From positions 34,604,327 through 34,668,326 of the forward strand of contig NC_037590.1 in NCBI RefSeq assembly GCF_003073045.1: DNA of 64,000 bases, written 5' to 3'. The position numbers and the translations under genes are program-made. This document shows, in pieces, positions 13,299 to 27,056 of the stretch (position 1 is its first letter; every line of letters starts with the position of its first letter). The stretch is from Pomacea canaliculata (taxonomy: Eukaryota; Mollusca; Gastropoda; Architaenioglossa; Ampullariidae). Below the pieces are notes generated by a model that did no database searches, was not told the origin of the DNA, and saw only the letters and a program-made list of their open reading frames with translations.

Positions 13299-16200
13299 CG
13301 CCCCCTTTTATCCCTTTTATCCTTTTTATCTCTGAATGTTTGTGGGTTCACCGCAAAGAAAAAGTTTCCGGAATTATATGATGTAATTTCTAAAATAGAC
13401 ATTGCTTGTCTTCTAGAAACCAAACTAGACGACTTTGATCAGGTCGACCTGGCTGGTTTTACATGTTTCATGAAAAACAGAAGAGGTTTTAGATACAGAT
13501 CGGGAGGTGTAGCATTACTTGTTCGTAACGAGTTGTTGAGACACATTAAGATTGTTGAGAACGTTGACTTTACCAGTAGAATAGATGCTAACCTTCTGAA
13601 GTATTATCGTCTTGTACAGCACCCAGTTGCAGACAACGGCTTGTTTTTTGAAATAAGTGTTCCATGTAAAGAGAAATCTCTAACTCTTGTTGGTGCTGCA
13701 GTGTATGTGCCACCTGAAAACTCAGTTTATACTAACAGATTAGCTTTTCAAGAAATTGAAGAGACATTAGCAAATTGGGACAGTGAATATGTATTACTAT
13801 TTGGAGATTTCAATGCTAGGACAGGAACAATTCCAGATTTTATTAACTCTGATGATAATGGTGTTGATGACAATGCACTTACTGCTACAACCACTGATCT
13901 GATGGAAACTTTTGGTATAAATAAATCAAGGTACTCTAGGGACAAGGGTGTAAACAATTTTGGACATTCTTTGCTTGAACTTTGTATAAGTCAAGGCTTA
14001 TTGATTGTAAACGGCAGGGCCGGAAAGGATGATAACGTAGGCAATTTTACATGTAAAGGGCTGAGTGTAGTTGATTATGCAATTGCCTCCCCTTATATTT
14101 TTCCATATTTAGCAGAGTTTTCTATTGGTGAATTTAATGGGTGTATTTCTGATGTTCATAGCCCTCTCTACCTGACATTAATTTTTGATATCAATCATCA
14201 CAATGTTAAGAATATTAAGTATAAACCAAACGACCAGGAAAGCATACCATGTGGTTCAAGTAGACCAGTCTGGAGGCAGGAACTTTCTCCAATGTTTTTT
14301 AATAGTATCAACGAGGAACATGTCTGTGAGTTAGCTGTCTTATTAAATAAACTATTGGAAAATGTCCATGATGTTACAGAGGATAATGTAAATGAAGTGT
14401 CTGAAAAACTAACTGATATAATTTTGTCCGCTGCAGAAATGTCTTGTATGATAAATACTCATCAGCATAAGAAGAAATCTATTAAAGTTAATAATAAAGG
14501 GCAACTACCCTGGTTTGATAATGAATGTAGACAAAAACGTAAAGAGCTCCGGAAAGCCAAGCGAACTAATTATAACATTAAACAAGCTTTTAAAAACTAT
14601 AAATTTACTTTAAGAAAGAAGTACGAAAAATACAGAAGCCATTTACACAAGAAGCTACGAACTATGCGATGCAAAAACCCCAAGTCATTTTGGAAGCTTC
14701 TTAACTCGTCTGGTACAAATAGGAATATAGTGGACAATATACCATCCCACGAGGAATTTGTGTGCCATTTTGAAAAACTAGGAAACATTCCTGATGAGGA
14801 TATCCTACCTGATACATGCCCCTTAGATATAAATGGTGATTTAATTATTAATGACTTATTGGATAAAGAGATATCTACTGACGAGGTACAATCAGGTATT
14901 GGTAGGTTAAAAAACAATAAGGCTTGTGGAGTTGATATGATTTTAAATGAATTTCTCAAAGCCTCTTCTCCAAAATTAGTAAGCATATTAACATCATTGT
15001 TCAATCTTGTTCTACAGTCTGGTAAGGTTCCAGAAGCTTGGTCTATTGGAATAATCTGCCCGCTGTATAAGGGTAAAGGTGACACTTTAAATGTTGATAA
15101 TTATAGAGGAATAACCATATTGAGCTGCATTGGAAAGTTATTTACCAGTATCATTAACGCAAGGTTATACACCTTTTTGGAAGTCAACAATCTACTAGGA
15201 CAAGAACAGGCAGGCTTCAGAAAAAATAACTCCACTGTCGACCATATTTTTGCATTACATTGCTTAATTGATATTTATCTAAAGTGTAAGAAAAGACTGC
15301 TATGCACTTTCATTGATTACAGGAAGGCCTTTGACAATGTACAAAGGCATATACTGTGGGAAAAATTGATTAGCCATGGCATAGGAGGGAAAGTGTTAAA
15401 CATAATAAAAGATATTTACCATAAGGCAAAGTCCTGTGTTAAAACACAGTATGGATTATCCTCTTTCTTCACCTGTAATGTTGGAGTACGGCAGGGAGAA
15501 AACCTGTCGCCTGTACTTTTCTCACTGTTTTTAAATGACTTAAAAGAATTTCTTTCTCAGTATGTTGATGGTCTGTATTACCTCACACCCTAGCTAATGA
15601 ACATGATCTTTGCAATGCTGGTCATTATCTGTATTTATTCCTGCTTTTGTATGCTGATGATACTGTTATACTTGCTGAAACTGCCAGCGATATGCAGAAA
15701 GCATTAGATGCTTTAAATGTTTACTGCAAAAAATATGGCCTTCAACTAAATACTGAAAAAACACAAACTATGATCTTCTCACGTGGAAAGATTAGAAAAG
15801 TTCCACATCTTTCCTTCAATGGAAAAACAATTGAAGTGGTATGGGAGTATAAGTACCTAGGAACAGTTTTTAATTATAATAACAAATTTAATAAAGCTAT
15901 AAAATTACAGTGTGTACTGGCAAACAAAGCTATGTTTTCATTGATTAAGAAATGTAGAAAATTAGACTTGCCTTTAGACACTCAAATTAACCTATTTGAC
16001 AGTTGTATAAAACCTATCTTGTTGTATGGAAGTGAAATTTTGGGCTTTTGAATCTCTTGATATGTGTGATAGGATGCAACTGAGATTTTTGAAAATGTTA
16101 TTAAATGTGAAAACTAGCACGCCAACATGTATGGTGTTGGGTGAACTGGGCACTTTTCCTGTGTCAATTTTTGCAAAGTGTAGGTTACTGTGTTTTGGTA

Positions 16201-17016
16201 TAGATTATACATGGAACATAACTCTGGAACCCCTAAACTATCTGTTCTCTTGTTTCATCTGTGCAATTCTCTAGCTGATAGCCCACTATGTAAACCTTCC
16301 TGGGTTAGCTATGTACGTTCATTATTAGATTCCTTAGGTTTTTCCACTTTTTGGAATTTGGCTGTAGTTTTTCTCCCTGTAATTTTAAAAACATTGTAAT
16401 GCAACGTCTAAAGGATCAATTATTCAAAATGGAAACAAGAAATATATACAAATGAGATTTGCACCGCTTACAGAATGTTTAAAGAATATTTCATTTTCGA
16501 GAACTATTTAATAGACTTGCCACCAGCTCTGAGACTAAACTTAATAAAATTTAGACTAAGCTGTCATAAACTCCCTATTCAGCAATTAAGATATAGCGGT
16601 ATACCGAGATATTTAAGAACATGTCCACTGTGTAATCTAGATGAGGTAGGCGATGAATTTCATTATTTGTTTGCGTGTACCCACCATTTCTTGGTTGCCT
16701 CGCGAGAACGCTACTTCCGGTGTGTTTTGCATGTCATGTGGGTGAATTTGGGTTTCAGCAGCTGATGAGTGTTGGTTCCAGGCGTGTGCTTGTGGACTTG
16801 AGCAAATTTGTTCAAAGGTGTTTTCATTGTTTGGATGATCTGTATGTATTTATACGTGGTGCCATGTGACTATTTACATGTGTTTGCTATGTTGTTGTCA
16901 CCTGTAGTGAGTTTGTTGCTGCGATGGAGTTGTCATTGTGTTTTTTGTGATTGTGAGGTTATGGCTAAAAATGCCCCTGGGCTTATATAGCCATTAAATA
17001 AAAAAAAAAAAAAAAA
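13299..17016 (+). mobile_element. Nearly complete non-LTR retrotransposon (APE-type LINE) with poly(A) tail
   Basis: The main frame is open from 13299 to 15593. The endonuclease begins SLNVCGF (13329) before the first ATG at 13470 and carries ETKLDD, LFGDFNARTG and SDVHSPL. Reverse transcriptase has DNYRGITILSCIGKLF, FIDYRKAFDNV and VRQGENLSPVLFSLF. A frameshift near 15575 precedes LLYADDTVILAE (15642 and on). Further shifts lie near 16040 and 16190. The C-terminus has a Cys/His knuckle, CPLCNLDEVGDEFHYLF-x-C (about 16624-16680). The element ends in a short A run at 17016. Sequence after it (17018) matches 31656 in the other duplicated arm, which lacks the LINE. It has few breaks for its length, so it is fairly young. 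The clade is not certain. Confidence 0.85.
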
Positions 17017-17317
17017 CAGACACAGAACACTCTAAGACACCACCACTTGGGCGATAAAAACTTTAGAAGAAAGAAGAAAAAAGAGAAGTAAAAATAAATC
17101 ACGCAAAAGAAAATACACAAAGAATCGGGAATTTTGACCCAACCAGTGTAAGCAGATTTAATAGATTTCAGGCTAAAGAGTATTATTTCTGTGCCATTCA
17201 GTATCATAGAATGTCTGAGATAATTAATAATTGCGAAACGGCTGTTAAAGTGAAATGATTCAAATGTCATTTTTAAAATGCTGCTTTAAAATGTATTGGC
17301 TTTATGTTTTAGTTTCA

Positions 17318-17475
17318 GTCATGAAAGTCTCCACCAGCCTGAACAATCTCTTCATCCAAGTCTCTGCTTTGCGAACAGGGCAGGTCTGCAAGATGTGTAC
17401 AGGTGTGTATAGGTGGTCTGTTCTAAGCATCCACACTTGGGTTGGATCTGCAATGGCTGTCTTCTTCCGCAGTAC
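17318..17475 (-). repeat. Old LINE C-terminus fragment (also at 31990-32140)
   Basis: The minus strand reads VHILQTCPVRKAETW, like the C-terminal zinc-knuckle region of LINE ORF2 proteins. It is present in both arms of the large duplication, so it predates that event. The assignment is tentative. Confidence 0.35.
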
Positions 17476-17560
17476 GAGGGCTTGCGGGGTCTCTGTCAAG
17501 TTGAGGTCTGGGTGTTCCTGGTATCCGTCACCTTTATGATATTGTCGTTGTCGCTGTCGT

Positions 17561-17984
17561 TGTGTAACCGAGTGGTGGGGGGTTGTATGGGGACGACAAC
17601 ACACGCCCAGCACTCAAACAAAAGCAGGAACCGTCAGCAGAAGTGTAACCCTTTATTACACAGGCTAGTACAATGGCCACGGCTGCGTCACATCGCCAGA
17701 GGCACTAAAAGTCAGCCTGTCCCCCTACTGTCGCCTGTCTGTGCTCTCTCTGATCCGCCGACGTCTTTTCTTTCGTTTCGCCTCATCTCTGTCCTTATAT
17801 ACCTCTGGGACGGGGTAAACTTCGCGATCCTCCGATACTGTCGGGGTCATTAGTTTTAATCCTAGCCAATCACTGCAGAGCATCCCCTTTCGCCATGCCT
17901 CAGCAGATCATGCCAAAAACAATCATCCGCTGGCCCCGCCAAAACTAAAAACTAACAACAACGCTGAACTACCGGCCGTCTACA
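17561..17984. mobile_element. Candidate solo LTR
   Basis: A 424-base insert starting TGTGTAACCGAG and ending GTCTACA interrupts a GTCGTT/GTCATT simple repeat that is continuous at 32255-32300 in the other arm. TG...CA ends, size and single-insert status fit a solo LTR of the Ty3/Gypsy kind. The target duplication cannot be read because the site is repetitive. The same first 17 bases recur at 49277. Confidence 0.4.
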
Positions 17985-18589
17985 CTTGTCGTTGTTGTAG
18001 TCATTGTCATTCTCGTTGTCATTGTCATTGTCACCTTTGTGTTAGTCTACTGAGTTCAATCGACTCACAGACTTTTCCAGGTAAGTGAATGAATGAATTG
18101 TGACTTTGGATTACATCATGTAAATAATGCTACACATAAAATAAACTATAATTTTTGCACTAACAAGCCCCAAAGTAAACATCTAATCAAGTACAACATT
18201 TATTTTAGTAACAACGCAGCTCTTGCACAACTAATTTATGTGAAGAATACAACCTTAACCCTACTTCGACAAATGTTTAGTATGGGAAATGGTTTAAACG
18301 AATCGGTAAAAATTTTTTATTTTGGTGGCTGAACAGCTAGTACATCAACTTGGGGAAAAACCAACTGTACAAAGAAATTCCAATTATGCATTCTTCGATG
18401 ACGAAAGTAAAATAATAGACAATAAAGTTTAGTTTTGGCCTAGAGAGAAAAGTTGCTTCAGCTCTTGTATTTGTTATTTGATTCCTCTTTGTGTTTTGTG
18501 TATTTGATTTTATTTTTCGTATAGTACGGTTGTTTATTCTTTTATAGCTCATATGTTATTTGTTTGTTTACTGCCCCTCGTATCCTGTC

Positions 18590-18764
18590 CATGTTTCGTT
18601 CTTGTTCTTAAGCGTTAAGTGAATGCTCCTTAGGAGTGTCAGTACGCGCTTTACAAATTTTGCATTTTAAAATTATTATTACTATTATTATTTCTATTAT
18701 TATTATTGCTATTATTATTGCTATTGCTATTATTATTATTATTGTTGCTATTATTATTATTATT
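18590..18764 (+). repeat. SINE/LINE 3' tail with (ATT)n
   Basis: TTCTTGTTCTTAAGCG, ATGCTCCTTAGGAGTG and CGCGCTTTACA are followed by ATT repeats. Related tails occur at 32880-33008, 48040-48150 and 57830-57955, all in the same orientation. Confidence 0.6.
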
Positions 18765-18914
18765 AAAAATACAAAGAATGCTAAGCGAGAAACAAAATAA
18801 CGTGCAAGAGAAATACTTTATTAAATGTATTTGTTGACAACTTGAGAAACAGCCAAGGTGTAAGTGGCATTTACAATGACAGAAAATAATAGTACAGCCC
18901 ACAGCAAGTTCATT

Positions 18915-18995
18915 GTTGCCATACAGGTAGACAGGACTTGATGTTGAAGGTTCTGTAAGCAGTGAGCAGCATGGCACTAGGGAGACTCCATTACC
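18915..18995 (-). pseudogene. Relic last exon downstream of copy A
   Basis: It contains AMLLTAYRTFN, matching the end of exon 4 of copy C, but then runs on without the usual stop, and no acceptor is kept. It lies about 0.4 kb downstream of the real last exon of A. The same relic is found downstream of B, so it predates their duplication. Confidence 0.55.
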
Positions 18996-19388
18996 AAACA
19001 CCAAAATGGTTATTTTACGTATAAACTCACCTCGTGAGTCATCAAATGTAAGCGAAGAAATAAAACAAAATAATTGAGATATACAAGGCAGTACATTCAG
19101 TCATGGCAAGTTCTTTCTTCATGGAAGCATAAAGTAAAACAGTTAGCTTAACTATTTCTCGCATTTGTGACTGTCACATTCTTTTTCAGATGTCAATGGT
19201 TAAAAATTGCTCATTAGAATTCAGGCTACCCATCTAGATGACAAGGGAACTAAAGTAGAACCAACAAAGTTGTGCATGAGGACTATTCACGCAAGAAATA
19301 TGCTAGCTGACAAACCTAATATGCGAGGCTAGATAATGTTACAGAAATGATAAAATAGTTCACTGTTTTGTCACACAGACTGAGAGGA

Positions 19389-21707
<2,319 letters not shown>

Positions 21708-21836
21708 GATGAACAGATTACCAAACCACTTTGAAAGACTTTGGACTGTTGTAGCAACAGCACTTGTTACTGCAGGTTGAACAACTGTATCCAGTTGTCG
21801 TGAAGTTGAGAGCGTGACACACTAAGCTATTCTGGA

Positions 21837-21845
21837 CTTTATATA
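21837..21845 (-). promoter_or_regulatory. TATA box of copy A
   Basis: TATATAAAG on the minus strand, about 130 bases upstream of the start codon. Copy B keeps the same sequence at the same spacing. Inverted CCAAT motifs follow further upstream (about 21880-21930). Confidence 0.65.
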
Positions 21846-22377
21846 GTCTTCTGACAATGGCGTCCCGAAGATCTCAACGATTGGCTCTCGGTTTTTGTGT
21901 AGCGTATGAGTGGCCAATCAGCCCAAGTCATTTCGGTTGCTAACAGTGAGGACTTGCCTGGGCTGATGTGCCTCTGACATCTTGGAGTTTTAAGTTGCAT
22001 GACTCAAGTAAAAGTTTATTGTCAAGTCTAGGTCAAAGAATCAGATCGTCGCTTGAGATCGAGTCATCTTAAGAGTCATCTACATTCGTAGCTAACCACC
22101 ATTTTGTTCGTATGAGTTCAGCCTCAAACTTCAGTCTAACATCAAGATAAGATCGTCCGTATTTAAAGTAGGCTCACTCCTCTCCCACCGCCACTGTTCT
22201 TAGTAAATCAATATCTTGCTTACATTTGTTTACGTTCCTAACTGTATACAATTCTGCAAGCACGTATCGACTTGTTTTATGTTTACATGGACGCACGATA
22301 ATGGACAAGGACACATATTATATTAGTATGCAGGGTTTTCTCACGAAGGGATTACAAAGTGGTCGAGATCCTCTTTT

Positions 22378-22566
22378 CTCTAGATCAGACCTGGGCAAAG
22401 GCCGGCCCGCGGGCCGGATCCGGCCCGCCTGCTGCCCCGCCTGCCAATATATATATATACAGTATTGGGTAAAACTGAGTTAACTTTATTAGTCCGGCCC
22501 TCTAAAACCATCCCAATTTCTCATGCGGCCCCTTGGGAAAATTAATTGCTCACCCCTACTCTAGAT
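22378..22566. mobile_element. hAT MITE with 8-bp target duplication CTCTAGAT
   Basis: Element 22386-22558 (173 bases) starts CAGACCTGGGCAAAGG and ends TGCTCACCCCTA, imperfect terminal inverted repeats. It is flanked by CTCTAGAT on both sides. The related element at 35482 confirms the ends. It is non-autonomous, without coding capacity. The matching position in the other arm (about 36655) lacks it. Confidence 0.8.
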
Positions 22567-23260
22567 TAATGATGATTACATATATTAATCAAGAGACAGG
22601 GATGGAAGGCAGCTAGGTTGCAAAGGTTACCTCGTTATTGTTATATTGAAGTGGGGATAGGGGTTGTGACAAAGGCTTAATTACAGCTGCTTCTGCAGAC
22701 GATTTTCCCCTTTAAAAGTATAAAATGTTTTAATTCACCATTGAATGATTCCTAACGATTTTTGTAAAAGAAGTAAGAAACATCGATGAAGCTAAGACAT
22801 ATGTAAAAAACAAAAGTTGAAGTATAATTTTATGCATTCCATCCTCTCCACCAGCAGGTCTTAAAGAAATCTCATCATTGATATCATTTGACAAAGCCAC
22901 TCATCAGAGTCATATTATTAAATTTATGGTAAAATGAATTAAAACTGTAAAAATATCAACGTTTTAGTTTTGAAGACGTGAAAATACTGAAAGCAAAATA
23001 AAAAGTAAAAAAAGTTTAAAAGTCCTTGGTCCATCACTTTATTTCAAAAGTCTCTTTGAAACAAAAGGGAACAGCAAACGCTCATGCAGCTCGTCCAAAG
23101 AGACAAACAGGATAGGTGAAAATGAGAATGCGCCCAGTTAAATTTCGTCTTAGCCTTATTTGTGCCACTGTCTTGATTCATAGGAGTGGATAAATTAAGG
23201 AGCTTCGCAAATAACCGTGTTGCACAGGTATGACTGTATGCTGCAAGTGGTATGAAGGTC

Positions 23261-23694
23261 TTTCTTCACGGTTCCCAGTCACTTAATCCCCAGACACTTC
23301 ATCCCCGACACTTCATCCCCGACACTTCATCCCCTAGACTTTTAATCCCCAGACACTTCATCCCCAGACACTTAATCATTAAACTAAATCCTTAACTATA
23401 AAAATTATGAAGTCAGCGAAAAATGTAATTGAAATTCAAATTCAAATCATGCTATTAACTTCAACGTCATTTGAACATCTACAACATTAGTTAAAGTTCA
23501 TATAAGCTAGTAAATTTAATGTTCTTCAACAATATGATATGAAAATTGTTCTTGAGTGTCGGGGATGAAGTGTCGGGGATGAAATGTCTGGGGATGAAGT
23601 GTCTGGGGATTAAAAGTCTAGGGGATGAAGTGTCGGGGATGAAGTGTCGGGGATGAAGTGTCTGGGGATTAAGTGACTGGACACCTTTCTTCAC
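23261..23694. mobile_element. Foldback element (MULE-like MITE) with 9-bp target duplication
   Basis: Element 23270-23685 (416 bases). Its two ends are near-perfect inverted repeats of about 110 bases built from a 14-16 base motif (GACACTTCATCCCC and variants), enclosing about 170 bases of AT-rich sequence. TTTCTTCAC flanks it on both sides (23261-23269, 23686-23694). The other arm reads straight through the empty site at about 37374-37390. Long inverted ends and a 9-bp duplication fit Mutator-like elements. The superfamily is inferred. Confidence 0.8.
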
Positions 23695-23756
23695 ACCTGA
23701 CAGTGCATGCAGTTTTCAGTGTTGTTCAGGCTTGTCTACTATGAAGAATTAAAGCG

Positions 23757-23980
23757 AGATCAGATCTCCCAAATGTACCTAGTCTGAATATGTGTGTGTG
23801 TAAGAGAGTAAGAGGAAGTGTATCTGACAATTGTGTCATTTGAGGGGGTTAAGCATGAGTAGAACTGCCTGAGTAATCTCTTCAGTTTATTATGTATATT
23901 TTTCGCAGTTGACTGTGGGAGCTCCCAGCAACCTGTTGCAACCAGAGAAAGACAATAAAGATGTATTGTATTGTAAACAA
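23757..23980 (+). mobile_element. 5'-truncated LINE, 3' end only
   Basis: Ends GACAATAAAGATGTATTGTATTG and aligns with the minus-strand copies at 47212-47440 and 57076-57270. It is absent from the other arm at about 37450. Confidence 0.7.
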
Positions 23981-25466
23981 ACATACAGTACCAAACAAAC
24001 ACATATTTTATTAGAATATACATTTGAATTTAAATATTACTTACTGCTTTCTTCTTATTTACAGTTCTTTGAGTACAAATCCACGTTGAATTGAGTAACC
24101 GGTAAACGAATTTAAGATAGCGCTTAAACACACAATCTTTGCTTACAGTCAAACACAACAAAATACCTGATTGGTGGACTTCTTCAGACTTTAAAGGGAA
24201 ATAATCTGTAGTTGAACAACTTATAAAGGATCCAGTACTTCCCTCCCTTATGTTTTCATTTACGCATAGAAAGATTACAGCAATGCATCACACGGGAAAG
24301 TTCAATGCGGAGTCAAACGAGTGGCGGACCATCACCCTACAGCGAACAATGCGGAAAGAAAGAGTTATAACGAAGCACAAAAATATGATCACATGTAATA
24401 ATAAAATAAGCAGAAATCTATCTGAATAATCAACTTTGTAAAGAAGATACACTGATGTTTGCCATGATGTGTTACTCTGCTCAACTAATTTTTTTCTCAG
24501 TGTATCCGTGAATAGCGTGGGTAGTTCAGGCCAACATCGCCCTGATACTGGAGCGCAAAAGGGGGACGGAGAGGGAGTATGAACGGGGTATTCGAACTTA
24601 GAGGTCATCTCCGTGACAAAATATATCGATAGATTATATTGCACAGAGGATAGTGAGCGTTTCTAGGAGCTTATATCGAAGAGAAAAGCTTTAGCCCCGT
24701 GTCCCAATAGTAACTAACGATGACAGTGTTGACAACAGTAACGTTTGTGATTTATATGTGTAAAAATATTAAAGAGAAAAAGATTAAAGAAATCCAGGAC
24801 AACCAACTCTCACTGCATTGGTGACAGTCACTAACCGTTGCACCACTGAATCGCCAGTTATAGTGAGAAAGAGAGAGAGATTTAGCCAAGAGTACTTAAT
24901 CACAAGCTTCATTCTAATACAACTATTACAATATTTTAGTGCAATGGTTGGTTTGATTGCTAAGTAGGAATGTTCTTCCACCTTGAAGTGATTTTAATCC
25001 AAAGAATGTGTTCAGTTTTTTTTACTTACGTTGAAGGGAAACAGAACGTTTTCGTTGATTTTAATTTCAGATTATTTTTGCATTAAAGTAAACAAATTAA
25101 CAAAAAATTTCTATTTTTTTCCCTTTAGTTTTCAGTTTTCTTGTTTTCCCTTCTGCAGAATATAAATTATCAAAAGGGTATAACATGTCTGTAAATGATA
25201 ATGTAGTTTGTATTAATTTATGTATGATAATGTATCACACCTTGAAAACAATTGAAAAGAATTTACTCGAATTTCTTTTCTATACGTTTCTTCAATGTCT
25301 GCAAACGTTTCTAATTGGCATTGTGTGAGGCAGTACTGTTCCGATTCCTCTGTGTAAAACAGTTACATTATGGGGGCATAGATCGAAGAATAATGTCTGA
25401 CACTGCAGCTCTAACTGTAGCGAGTAGAAGTTTCATGACTAGAGACGACCTAATAGGTGTGTTTGA

Positions 25467-25497
25467 TGTGTGTGTGTGTGCGCGCGTGTGCGCGCGC

Positions 25498-25549
<52 letters not shown>

Positions 25550-25571
25550 GCGTGTGCGTGTGCGTGTGCGT

Positions 25572-25631
<60 letters not shown>
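25467..25631. repeat. (TG)n / (CGTG)n microsatellite
   Basis: About 165 bases of TG with CG interruptions. Only short TG runs occur at the matching places at 1410 and 40160. Confidence 0.95.
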
Positions 25632-25633
<2 letters not shown>

Positions 25634-27056
25634 AATATCCTTAAATGGAACAAACGTTTTCAACTTTATTCTAAGAATTCAGCTTTTTTTTCGGTAAGGG
25701 GAGCAAACAGCTGTTATCTCAGGGCCAGTTTTCCTTGCTGCCCTCCCTTTTCTGACAGAAAAGTGTGTGGTCGGTCTTTAAATAAATAATTTTGCTAATT
25801 ATGAAGCATTGTAAAATCATTAAGGGAAAAGATAGATAAAGCAAGGTCGAAGAAATAAAACGCTCTCACATTTCACCTCCAGCTCTGATCTTGTCAATTC
25901 CAGTAAGAGAAAGGGAAAGAGAAGGAAAATTATGAATTCTCTCCCCTGCTCGATTTCTTCAGACCAGGCGACTGGATCTTCAAAAGATGTCTTGAAAAGA
26001 CTATTGTTAAGGGAAATCGTTGTATCAGATTGGTGTTAACTAAGCAAGTAACAATCCGATAAGACACAATCCAACTACCCAAAGAAACAAACAAACACAC
26101 TATTATGTCTTCCCCAACATGTCTGAATTTGCAGCATTTCAAGCACGCTTTGAAAAGAGTGAGCTTCTACATTACTCCAATAAAAGGAAGGAAGAAAGAA
26201 AACAAGACAGGATATGGACAAACAATTCTAAGAAGTCACGACCGTTTTGCAGAAAAAGGACTTTCGATGAAATGAAAAATGTAACAGATGTCTGCATGAT
26301 GTCTACTCAAACTTGCACACACTAGCGGAATATTATTTTAGAACTTTCACTCACACTATCGATTTCAATATTTTCAGATCAAGCGAGCACTTTCGAAGTC
26401 CTTTCCCACAAAGACAGCCTTCTTATCAGGGGAGTTAAGTATGAGAGTCCGAGGGAGCAGTTCTCTCTTGCTGCCTTCCCTTGCCATACCTTCTGCGGCA
26501 GGGGTGCGAGACATGCGGCTGTGTACGGCCCGCAAACTCGATTGATAGGCTTTCTCATAGTTAAATAAATTTATACAATGTCAATCAAAACAACAATTTA
26601 AATTTTGAGGAGCAAACATGTCACTTCCATTACAGGATAGACAGGGTACACATGATGGGAGAGACAAGTATGCTTCTTGTCGGCCGCCCCAGGCTTCTAC
26701 AAACGATTTTAGATAATTATGTGACCTTCACTCCAAGAAGGTGAGACGTAGCATTTTCCGACAAAACTGGTTTTTACAATGAACAAATAATCGTCGACAT
26801 TGCTGTGTACCTCAGTGTACTGATCAAGCCTACAAATATCCAACATTCTTCTTTCGTGGATTTTGAAAGAATTCGCAAATAAAAAAGCTTTGACAGAGAT
26901 GTAGTTAATAGGTGATGAGTTTAATATCGTCTGCAAAGTTGTACATATACTGAGTGTCGATCATTGATTAACTAAGATGTAATTAAGAAACTTAAGTAGT
27001 AGGTTTAGATTATGTCTGTCTCTGGTGCAGCCGTATGTTGATGACATCAGAGAGGG

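Noticed and set aside
23270-23690. Regularly spaced short repeats resembling a CRISPR array
   Set aside because: The repeats are contiguous, mirrored on both sides and flanked by target duplications; this is a foldback transposable element in animal DNA.
25315-25790. Long Cys-Val, Thr-His, Ala-His and Arg-Val frames on both strands
   Set aside because: They are translations of the TG/CG microsatellite.
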